A stretch of DNA of 64,000 nt from Pseudomonas sp. SG20056 (GTDB taxonomy: Bacteria > Pseudomonadota > Gammaproteobacteria > Pseudomonadales > Pseudomonadaceae): positions 2,728,001 to 2,792,000 of the forward strand of contig NZ_CP134499.1 in the NCBI RefSeq assembly GCF_031764535.1. Reading direction: 5' to 3'. The notes beneath the pieces were generated by a model. The model was not told the origin of the DNA and did not search any database. It saw only the letters and a program-made list of their open reading frames with translations. Within the stretch, counting starts at the first letter, position 1. Each line of letters opens with the position of its first letter. The position numbers were made by a program, and so were the translations under genes. Of the stretch, positions 11,027-18,845 are shown in pieces.

Positions 11027-11785
11027 TCAGTCGGGCGCCTGCAAAAGTTGCAGTTGCGCGTCGATATCCACCTCGGGGTGCTCGCGCATCAGTTGCAGCA
11101 ACAAGGCATCAGCCTCGTCCGTCCAGCCGTCACGGCGCAGCTTGAGCAAGCGTTGCAACTCGCTGTGCAGCAGCTGTTCGGCCTGGCTGGCTGCGGCTTC
11201 TGCCGCTTGTTCAGGGGCTGACACGGCAGGCACGGCGTCGTGCAATGCATCGGCCGCCACTTCTTCACGCAACAGCTGATTAGACGCACCGGCCGAAAGC
11301 TTCTTCTCGGCCTTGGCGGCATCGGCGCTGTAACCCTGGATCACCGGAGCAGGCTGCGCCGCACGTGAGCGCTCTGCCTCATCAGCCATCACTGCGGACT
11401 CTGCCAGCGGCGCGGGCATCGGCGCAGATTGTGGCGCCATCCGCGCTGCAGCCGGCGCCATGGGGGCACCGCTCGGCACGGCATCAAAGGCATCCGGCGC
11501 CTGCTCGAACGTGCGCCAGGTCAGGCTTACGCCAATTCCCAGGCAGGCGACTCCGGCCAATGCCACCGACCAGCGTTGCCGACCGCCAGCGCCAAACAGC
11601 CAGCTATGCAGGCGCGCACTCAGGCCAGGTTTAGCCTCATCTACGGCGGCGCTGCGCACGGCGGCAGTGGCCGCCGCGAGAATCTGTGCATCCAGCTGCG
11701 CACTGGGCTCGCCGCCGCTGTGCTGGCGAAAATGCGCAAGCATCTGCTGTTCCTGTTCATCGAGCCTCTGTTGGTCATGGTTCAT
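11027..11785 (-). CDS. Probable membrane-anchored anti-sigma factor
   Basis: 252 residues. The first 70 are a charged cytoplasmic-like region, residues 72-90 (RWSVALAGVACLGIGVSL) form one membrane segment, and the rest is an Ala/Gln-rich region ending in LRRDGWTDEADALLLQLMREHPEVDIDAQL. The start overlaps the sigma factor stop by 4 bp, so the two are translated together, the usual arrangement for an ECF sigma and its regulator. I see no zinc anti-sigma HxxxCxxC motif, so it would not be a ZAS-type protein. Function is inferred mainly from topology and context. Confidence 0.6.
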   Translation of the reverse strand: MNHDQQRLDEQEQQMLAHFRQHSGGEPSAQLDAQILAAATAAVRSAAVDEAKPGLSARLHSWLFGAGGRQRWSVALAGVACLGIGVSLTWRTFEQAPDAFDAVPSGAPMAPAAARMAPQSAPMPAPLAESAVMADEAERSRAAQPAPVIQGYSADAAKAEKKLSAGASNQLLREEVAADALHDAVPAVSAPEQAAEAAASQAEQLLHSELQRLLKLRRDGWTDEADALLLQLMREHPEVDIDAQLQLLQAPD

Positions 11786-12363
11786 GCGGACAACTCCTCG
11801 GCGGCCGGGTCAGCCAGCAGCCGACGTAACTTTTGCAGGGCATAGCGCAAACGGCTTTTCACTGTTTCAGCAGGGATCTGGGTCAGTTCGGCGATCTCGG
11901 CCAGATCCAGATCACCATGGGCGCGCAACAGGAATACTTCGCGCTGCTCCGCCGGTAGATCTGCCAGGGCGGCCTCTAAACGCTGCTGATCACGGCTCAG
12001 GCTGAGCTGCTGCTCAGGCCCCGGCTGTGGGTCGTGCGGGGCATGCTGCTGTTCATCATATTCAGCATGCCCCGCCTGGTGCCGACCATGCTTGCGCCAG
12101 GTGTCGATCAAGCGGTTGCGCGCGATCTGGTACAGCCAGGTCTTGAACAGCACCGCCTCGCGCTGTTCGCTCTGGCTGCGGATCAGGCTCATCCAGGTGT
12201 CCTGAAACACCTCTTCGGCCAAGGCATGGTCGCCGCACAAGCCCAATAGAAAGCGAAACAGGCCGAGCCGGTGACGCTCATACAACTCGGCAAAAGCCGC
12301 CGCATCACCGCGGCGGTAACGCCGCAACAAGGCGGCGTCGTCATCCGTGAGGGGTCGATTCAC
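11782..12363 (-). CDS. ECF-type RNA polymerase sigma factor
   Basis: 193 residues from a GTG start. Sigma region 2 is seen as FAELYERHRLGLFRFLL followed by AEEVFQDTWMSLIRS, and region 4 as LPAEQREVFLLRAHGDL plus the helix-turn-helix LAEIAELTQIPAETVKSRL. There is no region 1 or 3, as expected for extracytoplasmic-function sigma factors. The start overlaps the VWA gene stop (GTGA, 4 bp) and its stop overlaps the anti-sigma start, so the three genes are translationally coupled. It probably directs a small envelope or stress regulon; the signal is unknown. Confidence 0.85.
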   Translation of the reverse strand: MNRPLTDDDAALLRRYRRGDAAAFAELYERHRLGLFRFLLGLCGDHALAEEVFQDTWMSLIRSQSEQREAVLFKTWLYQIARNRLIDTWRKHGRHQAGHAEYDEQQHAPHDPQPGPEQQLSLSRDQQRLEAALADLPAEQREVFLLRAHGDLDLAEIAELTQIPAETVKSRLRYALQKLRRLLADPAAEELSA

Positions 12364-14105
12364 TGCTGTACTCGTGCGGTCGTTGAAGGATTCGACGCAG
12401 TTTGCAGGCTCTGCGCCAGTTCCACCAGCTGTACAAACTCGCCGCGCAGACCGAAGCGGTCATCGCCCTTGGCATTGCGCGCCAGCTCGGCGCTGTCGGC
12501 CAGACTGAAACGCCCGGTGTAGGTATCGCCTTTAAGCTGCTGGGCGAAGGCAGCCACGGCAGCAGCAAAGCGCAGGTCTTCGCTAGCCTGGCTGATGACA
12601 GGCACATCGGCAGCCTGAATCGGTTGCTCCAGCAGCTTGCTGACGTTCTGCCCTGGCGCCTTGTAGCGAATGCGCAGCCAGGCCAGTTCGCCCGCCTTGC
12701 CTTTGGTTTTCGGCACGGCCTGATAGCGCAGCGGCTCCAGCCAGCCCTTGCCGCCCACCGGCACCACTTCATACAGCGCGGTGACCGTGTGGCCTGCGCC
12801 GATTTCGCCGGCATCGACCTTGTCGTTGCTGAAATCCTCACGCTTCAGGGCGCGATTTTCATAACCCAACAGCCGATATTCGCTGACCTCGGCCGGGTTG
12901 AACTCAACCTGGATTTTCACATCGCTGGCCACCGTCGCCAGGGTCGAGCTGAGCTGATCGACCAGCACCTTGCGTGCCTCGCGCAGGTTGTCGATATAGG
13001 CGTAGTTGCCGTCGCCGGCATCGGCCAGCTGCTCCATCAACTGCTCGTTGTAGTTGTCGGTGCCAAAGCCCAGGGTGGTCAGGGATACGCCAGTCTTGCG
13101 TTTATCCACCGCCAGTTGCTTGAGGGTTTCGAAGTCGCTGATGCCGACGTTGAAGTCGCCATCGGTGGCCAGCAGGATGCGGTTGATGCCACCGTCGATA
13201 AAGCCCTGCTGCGCCTGCTGATAGGCCAGTTGAATGCCCGACTCGCCCGCCGTTGAACCGCCCGCCGTCAGCTGATCAATGGCCGCACGGATCTTGGCTT
13301 TCTCACTCCCGGCAGTTGGTTCCAGCACCACGCTGGAGGAGCCGGCGTACACCACCAGCGATACCTTATCCTGAGCACGCAGCTGCTCGACCAGCAGCTT
13401 CAAGGTGCTTTGCACCATGGGTAGGCCATCGCGGCGGTCCATCGAGCCGGAGACATCCACCAGAAACACCAGGTTGGCCGGCGGCAGTTGTTCTACCTGC
13501 ATGTCGGAAGCCTTGATGGCGATACGCAGCAGGCGGCTTTGCGAGTTCCACGGTGTGGCCGCCAGTTCGGTGTGCACGCCGAACGGCACATCGCCACTCG
13601 GCAGTGGATAGGTATAGGGGAAGTAGTTGACCAGTTCCTCCAGGCGCACCGCATCCTGCGGCGGCAACTGCCCGCCATTAAGGAAACGCCGCACATTGGC
13701 ATAGCTGCCGGTATCCACATCGATGCTGAAGGTCGATACCGGCGTCTCGGCGACTGCATGCACGGGGTTGCCTGCCAGTTTCTGATACTGCTCGCGGTTC
13801 TGGTCACGGTAGCCCTGCGGCAAGGCATCGGCCTGCACAGACATCGGCATCGGCGCATAGGCCACGCTGGGCAACATCGCCCTGCCCGCCACCTGGCTTT
13901 TGCGTTGTAGCTCAGCCGGAGCGGCCAGCTGCTCATGCAACTCGGCACGTTCACGCTGATTAGACTGATCGCTGAGCTGCGGACTACCCGCCTCGGTGGC
14001 CGGCGCATCAGGGTTGGCGGCGCTGCACGCGCCGAGGCTAATCAATACACCAGCGGCAAAACCGGCAAGCAGAGGACGGGTAAGCAATACGGGGTAAGCA
14101 GACAT
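12360..14105 (-). CDS. VWA-domain lipoprotein (YfbK-like, DUF3520 C-terminus)
   Basis: 581 residues. A signal peptide with lipobox LGAC (ISLGACSAA) precedes a low-complexity stretch, then a region with PVSTFSIDVDTGSYANVRR typical of YfbK-type proteins, and the von Willebrand A domain with the metal-ion-dependent adhesion motif DVSGSM. The C-terminal part (VNYFPYTYPLPSGDVPF earlier, LAWLRIRYKAPG later) fits the family. VWA domains bind protein partners through a divalent cation. It is the first gene of a leftward operon with an ECF sigma and anti-sigma, which suggests that it senses or acts on the envelope under that control. A bulged hairpin (14117-14145) lies just upstream of its ribosome site. 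Confidence 0.8.
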   Translation of the reverse strand: MSAYPVLLTRPLLAGFAAGVLISLGACSAANPDAPATEAGSPQLSDQSNQRERAELHEQLAAPAELQRKSQVAGRAMLPSVAYAPMPMSVQADALPQGYRDQNREQYQKLAGNPVHAVAETPVSTFSIDVDTGSYANVRRFLNGGQLPPQDAVRLEELVNYFPYTYPLPSGDVPFGVHTELAATPWNSQSRLLRIAIKASDMQVEQLPPANLVFLVDVSGSMDRRDGLPMVQSTLKLLVEQLRAQDKVSLVVYAGSSSVVLEPTAGSEKAKIRAAIDQLTAGGSTAGESGIQLAYQQAQQGFIDGGINRILLATDGDFNVGISDFETLKQLAVDKRKTGVSLTTLGFGTDNYNEQLMEQLADAGDGNYAYIDNLREARKVLVDQLSSTLATVASDVKIQVEFNPAEVSEYRLLGYENRALKREDFSNDKVDAGEIGAGHTVTALYEVVPVGGKGWLEPLRYQAVPKTKGKAGELAWLRIRYKAPGQNVSKLLEQPIQAADVPVISQASEDLRFAAAVAAFAQQLKGDTYTGRFSLADSAELARNAKGDDRFGLRGEFVQLVELAQSLQTASNPSTTARVQQ

Positions 14106-14245
14106 GGGGACATCTCCTGAGCAAACGAATAAACCATTCGCTCAGGTAGACGTAGAGGAGTCGGCAGCCGGGTTAATCGCTCCTAAAAATGCCCCATCAG
14201 TTGTAGAGCGCAGCGCAAGCATATTGGGAAAGGTGGCTCTCGGTA

Positions 14246-14998
14246 TTAGGGCGCCTCTACATCCGGCAGCCCGTACTTGACCTTTAGCCGTTGCAACAGA
14301 TCCGCTTCATCCTGCAAAAACTGGTTGAACTGGGCAATGATCTGCGGCTGCGTACGCGTGGACAGAAAAAACTGCGGCCGGTAATGCGGTAAACGCTCGT
14401 TCAACACAAGCCTGTCATCCGCCGGGGTATCGTGCGTGTACTGATGCCAGTTGAGCGCACTGGCTTCGTAGAAGATGCCACCCACCCGACCCTGCCGAGC
14501 CAGTGCCAGCAGGCTGTCCTGAGTGTTGGCGAATTGCAGTTCGATAACACCGTTGGCGATATCGGCTTTGTAAGGCCAGGCATCGACCCCCCTTACGGTG
14601 GCAATCGTCGCCAGCTGCGCAAGCGATTTGTCACGGTTCGCCGGTAGTACGAACAATCCCTCAACAGCCTGGTAGACGGTCTCGCTGTAGGTAAGCGATT
14701 TGTCCTTACGCATTTCACGCTGCCACAACGGATTATCCGGGAACTTGAAATCCAGTTCGTTGGTAGTGAGAAAGTTGCGGTACAGGCGCTTCACCGGCAA
14801 GTGAACATAGTGGAAGCGGTAACCATATTTACTGGCGAAATGATCCAATACATCCCGCCCGTAGCCACGGTAATGAGCCGATGTGCCGTCGTAGATCGGG
14901 TAGAAGTCGATCGCCTCAACCCCCACAGAAAAGTCACTTCCACGTGCGCCCGGACTACCCAGCAGCAGGCAAAGCAACGCTGCAATTATCCGCACCAA
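14246..14998 (-). CDS. Orphan periplasmic solute-binding protein (SBP_bac_3-like)
   Basis: About 250 residues with a short signal peptide (MVRIIAALLCLLLGSPGARG) and a binding-protein body: DFSVGVEAIDFYPIYDG, then DVLDHFASKYGYRFHYVHLPVKRLYRNF. The start is TTG at 14998 or GTG at 14995; AAGG lies just upstream of both. No transporter genes are adjacent. It is the second of three orphan binding-protein genes on this strand. A periplasmic sensor or scavenger role is possible; the ligand cannot be predicted from sequence. Confidence 0.65.
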   Translation of the reverse strand: MVRIIAALLCLLLGSPGARGSDFSVGVEAIDFYPIYDGTSAHYRGYGRDVLDHFASKYGYRFHYVHLPVKRLYRNFLTTNELDFKFPDNPLWQREMRKDKSLTYSETVYQAVEGLFVLPANRDKSLAQLATIATVRGVDAWPYKADIANGVIELQFANTQDSLLALARQGRVGGIFYEASALNWHQYTHDTPADDRLVLNERLPHYRPQFFLSTRTQPQIIAQFNQFLQDEADLLQRLKVKYGLPDVEAP

Positions 14999-15059
14999 TT
15001 TTTCCGCCTTAATTCCTTGTTGGCGCTAACAAGCGTAGCGCAGGCGCGTGGCGCAACAC

Positions 15060-16499
15060 TCAGGAAGTAGCCATACCCTCCTGACACAGCTGACCGGCCA
15101 GCATGCCCAAAGTCATCAAGGCACGCTCGGCTTCGCGGTTCCACGGGATGCCGCAGTTCAGGCGGATGCAGTGGTTGAACTGCTCGGTATTACTGAAGAT
15201 CAACCCCGGCGCGATGCTGATGCCCTGCTGCAGCGCGCGCACGTGCAGGTCCTTGGTATTGACCCGCGCCGGCAGGCTGACCCAGAGAATAAAACCACCC
15301 TTGGGCCGGCTCATCTGCGTGCCTTCGGGGAAGTACTGCTGCACCGCCAGCTGAAAGGCGCTGAGGTTCTTGCGGTACTCCTGGCGGATAAAACGCAGGT
15401 GGCGGTCATAACCGCCGTTCTCCAGATAGGCCGCTACCGCCATCTGCGTGACGCTGCACGCCGAATGAGTGCTGAAGGTTTGCAGGCGCTGAATCTCATC
15501 CTGGTACTTGCCGGCAACAATCCAGCCGATGCGCACCCCCGGCGACAGAGTCTTGGAAAAGCTCGAACAGTAGATCACCCGCCCTTCGCGATCATGGGAT
15601 TTGAGCGCCTTGGTCGGGCCTTGCTCAAACATCAGTTCACCGTAGATATCGTCTTCGATGATCTGGATATCGTAATCACCGGCCAGGCGCAGCAACTGAC
15701 GCTGGCGCTCTTCCGGAATAGTGCCGCCCAGCGGATTGCTCAGCCGCGCGGTCAGCACCAGCGCCTTGATCGGCCACTGGTTGGCCGCCAGTTGCAACGC
15801 TTCCAAGCTGATACCGGTGGTCGGGTCGCTGGGAATTTCGATGACTTTCAGGCCGAGCAGGTCAGCCAGTTGCAGCAGGCCGTAATAAGTCGGCGACTCG
15901 GCGGCGATCAGATCACCGGGTTTGGTCAGCACGCGCAGGCTCATCTGCAGGGCATCCACACAACCGTGGGTAATCACCACCTCAGTTGGGTCGACCACCA
16001 CGCCAGCATCGCGCATGCGGATCGCCACCTGACGGCGTAACGGCTCAAAACCGGGGCTGAACATATAGCTGAAGGCCCGCGCGCTGTGAAAACGGGTGAC
16101 CTTGGCCAATTGCTGGTGCAATGCACGCACCGGCAGGTAATCGACATGCGGTACTGCCGCGCCAAGCGGAAACACCCCCTCGCGGCGCGATTCGGTGAGC
16201 ACCTGATTGATGATGCTGCTGCGCGTGACCAGACCAGGGCGTTCTACGCGGGCGATATCGGGAGTGGGTGCAGTCAGGGCCGGCGTCTGGTGCACGTAAA
16301 AGCCAGACTGCGGGCGGGCGCGAATCAAGCCCTGATCTTCCAGATTGGCATAGGCCTGTAGCACAGTGGCGTGGCTGACGCTGAGCTGCGCACTCATCTT
16401 GCGCACCGAAGGCACCCGCTCACCGGGCTGGTAAACGCCGCGACGGATATCTTCCGCCAGTTGCTGGGCAATGCGCTGATAAAGCAACAGATTGGTCAT
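15060..16499 (-). CDS. MocR/PdxR-type regulator (GntR DNA-binding plus aminotransferase domain)
   Basis: 479 residues starting at MTNLLLYQRIAQQLAEDIRRG. Residues 1-70 are a GntR-type winged helix (PGERVPSVRKMSAQLSVSHA), followed by a linker and a fold-type I aminotransferase-like domain with the PLP lysine in SSFSKTLSPGVRIGW. MocR proteins use the aminotransferase-like domain as a PLP-dependent sensor rather than as an enzyme. The ATG at 16499 is preferred to one 23 codons earlier because the winged-helix domain begins there. No metabolic gene is divergently placed, so the target is unclear; upstream repeats suggest self-control. Confidence 0.85.
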   Translation of the reverse strand: MTNLLLYQRIAQQLAEDIRRGVYQPGERVPSVRKMSAQLSVSHATVLQAYANLEDQGLIRARPQSGFYVHQTPALTAPTPDIARVERPGLVTRSSIINQVLTESRREGVFPLGAAVPHVDYLPVRALHQQLAKVTRFHSARAFSYMFSPGFEPLRRQVAIRMRDAGVVVDPTEVVITHGCVDALQMSLRVLTKPGDLIAAESPTYYGLLQLADLLGLKVIEIPSDPTTGISLEALQLAANQWPIKALVLTARLSNPLGGTIPEERQRQLLRLAGDYDIQIIEDDIYGELMFEQGPTKALKSHDREGRVIYCSSFSKTLSPGVRIGWIVAGKYQDEIQRLQTFSTHSACSVTQMAVAAYLENGGYDRHLRFIRQEYRKNLSAFQLAVQQYFPEGTQMSRPKGGFILWVSLPARVNTKDLHVRALQQGISIAPGLIFSNTEQFNHCIRLNCGIPWNREAERALMTLGMLAGQLCQEGMATS

Positions 16500-16518
16500 G
16501 ACCGCGTTCCTGCTTGAC

Positions 16519-16616
16519 TGAACCGTAACAGTAAACCGGACTTTTATAATTGCACCGGTACAGCTCACTGAATTGTGGGCGATACAGTGCCAACCTGCCA
16601 GGACTGTAACGGTTCA
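16519..16616 (-). promoter_or_regulatory. Three copies of a CTGT-N-AC-N-GGT motif upstream of the MocR gene
   Basis: On the gene's strand, ACTGTTACGGTTCA (16519-16532) and CTGTACCGGTG (16553-16563) are in the same orientation, and a near-identical copy, ACTGTAACGGTTCA, lies at 16603-16616 in the opposite orientation. Between the first two is an A/T-rich TTATAAAAG that could be part of a -10 region. MocR proteins are known to bind spaced repeats near their own promoter, so these are candidate operators. No other gene lies in this stretch. Confidence 0.5.
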
Positions 16617-16690
16617 ATCGATAGCTATTCGGATTGTGCGGCAATACCAGGCAACTACCCGCAGGCTGCGCAAGCCTGAATGCAGGCAAT

Positions 16691-16718
16691 AAAAAGCCCC
16701 GGCTAACCGAGGCTTTTA
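16691..16718 (-). terminator. Terminator after the OmpA-like lipoprotein gene
   Basis: Read leftward, AAAAGCC/GGCTTTT pair around an inner CGG/CCG stem with one mismatch and a 4-base loop, followed by a T run (TTTTT) on the minus strand. It ends the leftward lipoprotein operon 12 bases after the stop codon. Confidence 0.75.
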
Positions 16719-16730
16719 ACGGCAGAAGGC

Positions 16731-17543
16731 TCAGCGTGACGAGCCTAAATTGCCTTGCTCATCAGAGAACACGATCTCTACCCGACGATTCTGCGCTCGG
16801 CCTTTAGCCGAGGCATTTTCGGTGACCGGGAAGCTTTCGCCATGGCCCTGTACTTCAATGCGTTTGCCATCAATGCCCAGATCGACCAGTACGTCGGCCA
16901 CTGCCTGAGCGCGAGCACGGGACAGTTCGAGGTTTTCCTGAGCATCGCCGCGACTGTCGGTATAGCCCTCGATGCGCACGACGCGCCGGGGGTTGAGCTG
17001 AAGGAACTGCACCAACTTCAGTACCGTACGGTTGGCTGATGCTTTGAGGTCAGTGTGGCCGGCATCAAACAGCACATCGCCCAGGGTCATCACCAGGCCG
17101 CGCTCACTTTGGCTGGTGGCCAGGCTGACCATCTGCTCTTCAAGCCAACTGCTCTGATCCTGCACACTGAGCAGCTTGGCCTCACGCAGGGCCAGCTGCA
17201 GGCGCTGACGCTCCAGCTCCAGTTTGACCGCGCGCTCCTGATTCAGATTGAGCGTGCTCTTCTGCCCGGCAATCGCACTGTATTGCTGACTGAGATAGGC
17301 ATAGTGGCTGACATCAGCGGCGCTGCCCCAGTAGCTCGACAGGCGATCAGCCTTGGCCAGCGACTCGCCCGCGCGAATCAGGTCTTTGGGCGCGCTACGC
17401 AGCACATCGGCATCTTCCTTGACCTGCTGGAAGGCCGTGTGTGCGCCCTGCAGTGCCTGCTCACTGGTGCTGTGCGATGAGGCGCAGCCCGTCAACACCA
17501 CAGCCGCGAAAATTGCCAGCAGGCTTAGCTGAGTCGGCTTCAT
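16731..17543 (-). CDS. OmpA-family lipoprotein with DUF4398-like N-terminal region
   Basis: 270 residues. The N-terminus is a lipoprotein signal (AAVVLTGCASS, lipobox LTGC). A coiled-coil-prone middle (LKLELERQRLQLALREAKLL) leads to a C-terminal OmpA domain with GYTDSRGDAQENLELSRARA and HGESFPVTENASAKGRAQNR, which in this family binds peptidoglycan diaminopimelate. The protein would tether the outer membrane to the wall. Its start overlaps the stop of the preceding DUF4398 gene by 4 bp. Confidence 0.85.
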   Translation of the reverse strand: MKPTQLSLLAIFAAVVLTGCASSHSTSEQALQGAHTAFQQVKEDADVLRSAPKDLIRAGESLAKADRLSSYWGSAADVSHYAYLSQQYSAIAGQKSTLNLNQERAVKLELERQRLQLALREAKLLSVQDQSSWLEEQMVSLATSQSERGLVMTLGDVLFDAGHTDLKASANRTVLKLVQFLQLNPRRVVRIEGYTDSRGDAQENLELSRARAQAVADVLVDLGIDGKRIEVQGHGESFPVTENASAKGRAQNRRVEIVFSDEQGNLGSSR

Positions 17544-17896
17544 TGCAAGCCTCCCAGCTGTTTGCGCAAGCGATTGATGGAGTTACTCAGCTCGGCCAGT
17601 TGCTGCTGGCTTTTCTCGGTCAGGTGCTCAGCTTCGGCTAGCCGCGCATCTAACTCGGCCTGTTCGGCATACACCCGTGCCTGCTTGTAGTCTTCGTCCT
17701 GTATGGCCGCTTGCGCCAGGGCAAGTTTTTCCTCGGCCAGGCGCAGCGCAGCAGACTGCTCGGCGGAAATACCCAGCGCCTTAGCCTGACTGAGCGCCTG
17801 TTCGGTCAAGCGCAGTTGCTCATTAGGCGCAGGATCAGATGCGCAGGCACTGAGCATGAGCGGCAGCAAGGCCGCACAGATACGTCGATAAATCAC
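17540..17896 (-). CDS. DUF4398-type lipoprotein
   Basis: 118 residues from a GTG start with AGGG 8 bases upstream. A lipoprotein signal ends LMLSAC, and the mature part is a predicted helical hairpin (AQAAIQDEDYKQARVYAEQAELDARLA), typical of DUF4398. It overlaps the OmpA-like gene by 4 bp and starts 10 bases after the binding-protein gene, so the three form one operon. The exact role of DUF4398 is unknown; its regular pairing with OmpA proteins points to outer-membrane or wall work. Confidence 0.75.
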   Translation of the reverse strand: MIYRRICAALLPLMLSACASDPAPNEQLRLTEQALSQAKALGISAEQSAALRLAEEKLALAQAAIQDEDYKQARVYAEQAELDARLAEAEHLTEKSQQQLAELSNSINRLRKQLGGLQ

Positions 17897-17905
17897 AGAA
17901 TTTCC

Positions 17906-18733
17906 CTACTGTTCAGCGTCACCGCTGGGTGTGAGCTGTTGATCTTTCCAACGCTGCAGATTGCGTTGCAGCAAAACATCCGGCAAACCACTGGCAATTG
18001 CCTCATTCATTTTCTTCGCCAACATGCCGCGTAGCCACGCATCGTTGCAGGCCGAGTTATGCGACAACGTCAGGTACAAACCTTCGCTGGAGATCGGTGG
18101 ATCGAGCACCAGCAGATCGTCCTGCATGCCCAGGCTATCGGCTAAAGCCTGCCCCGGATAACGCTCGTACAGCACATAGTCGGTACGCCCCAGCAAGAGC
18201 TTCTGGAACGCCTGAGTCAGGCTGGCAACCCCCTCCAGAGTCAGGTTGCTCTTGGCATAGGCATCAAAGGTCTGGCCAAAACTGTTGTTGACCAAGGTAT
18301 CGCCAGTGCGATTACGCAAATCATCCCAGCCGGCATAGGGGAACTCGTTACCGCGATGCACCCACACCACACTTGGGGTGAAGAAAAACGCTGGATGCAC
18401 GTAATCCATGATTTCCAGGCGCGGCAAGGTCAGAAACGCCCCGGCAATCAGGTCGACACGGCCGGTGCGCACTTCATCCTGCGCCCGTGACCAAGGCCCG
18501 GTATAGATGATGTCCACCACTACGCCCAGCTCTTTGGCCAGGTGCTGCAACAGATCGGCGTTAGCACCGATCAGCTGTTGAGGATTCTGCGGGTCGCGCC
18601 AGAGATATGGCGGGTACTCCGGGTTACCTGTCGCCACCAGGCGCTCGCACTTGCCTGCGGCAACGGCAAACGCCGGTATCAGCAGTACAGCGAACAGCAA
18701 GAGAAACGACCTATAAAAACCACGCTCAAGCAT
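17906..18733 (-). CDS. Orphan periplasmic solute-binding protein (SBP_bac_3-like)
   Basis: 275 residues with a signal peptide (SFLLLFAVLLIPAFAVAAG) and a binding fold: LVATGNPEYPPYLWRD, GANADLLQHLAKELGV, and DEVRTGRVDLIAGAFLTLPR, which are the classical family 3 segments. No ABC permease genes are near. It is the first gene of a leftward operon with the two lipoproteins downstream, a pairing that would make sense if it acts as a periplasmic ligand sensor for an envelope complex, but this is inference. It is the third orphan of its kind in the window. Confidence 0.75.
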   Translation of the reverse strand: MLERGFYRSFLLLFAVLLIPAFAVAAGKCERLVATGNPEYPPYLWRDPQNPQQLIGANADLLQHLAKELGVVVDIIYTGPWSRAQDEVRTGRVDLIAGAFLTLPRLEIMDYVHPAFFFTPSVVWVHRGNEFPYAGWDDLRNRTGDTLVNNSFGQTFDAYAKSNLTLEGVASLTQAFQKLLLGRTDYVLYERYPGQALADSLGMQDDLLVLDPPISSEGLYLTLSHNSACNDAWLRGMLAKKMNEAIASGLPDVLLQRNLQRWKDQQLTPSGDAEQ

Positions 18734-18845
18734 TGGCGACTTCTCGACTTAACCTTGGATGGGCGTCTGCGGCCACACATCGGGAGACATCTGGAATCAT
18801 GCTAGCTTAATACGCATCCATACGAATTCGCGATAAAGACTAGCC

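Noticed and set aside
14140..14185. ECF-type promoter upstream of the VWA gene (AACCC ... GTCTA on the minus strand)
   Set aside because: The spacing appears too long by about three bases and the -35 is weak; not enough to list.
15048..16040. 330-codon frame opposite the MocR gene
   Set aside because: Shadow frame; MocR domains on the other strand are certain.
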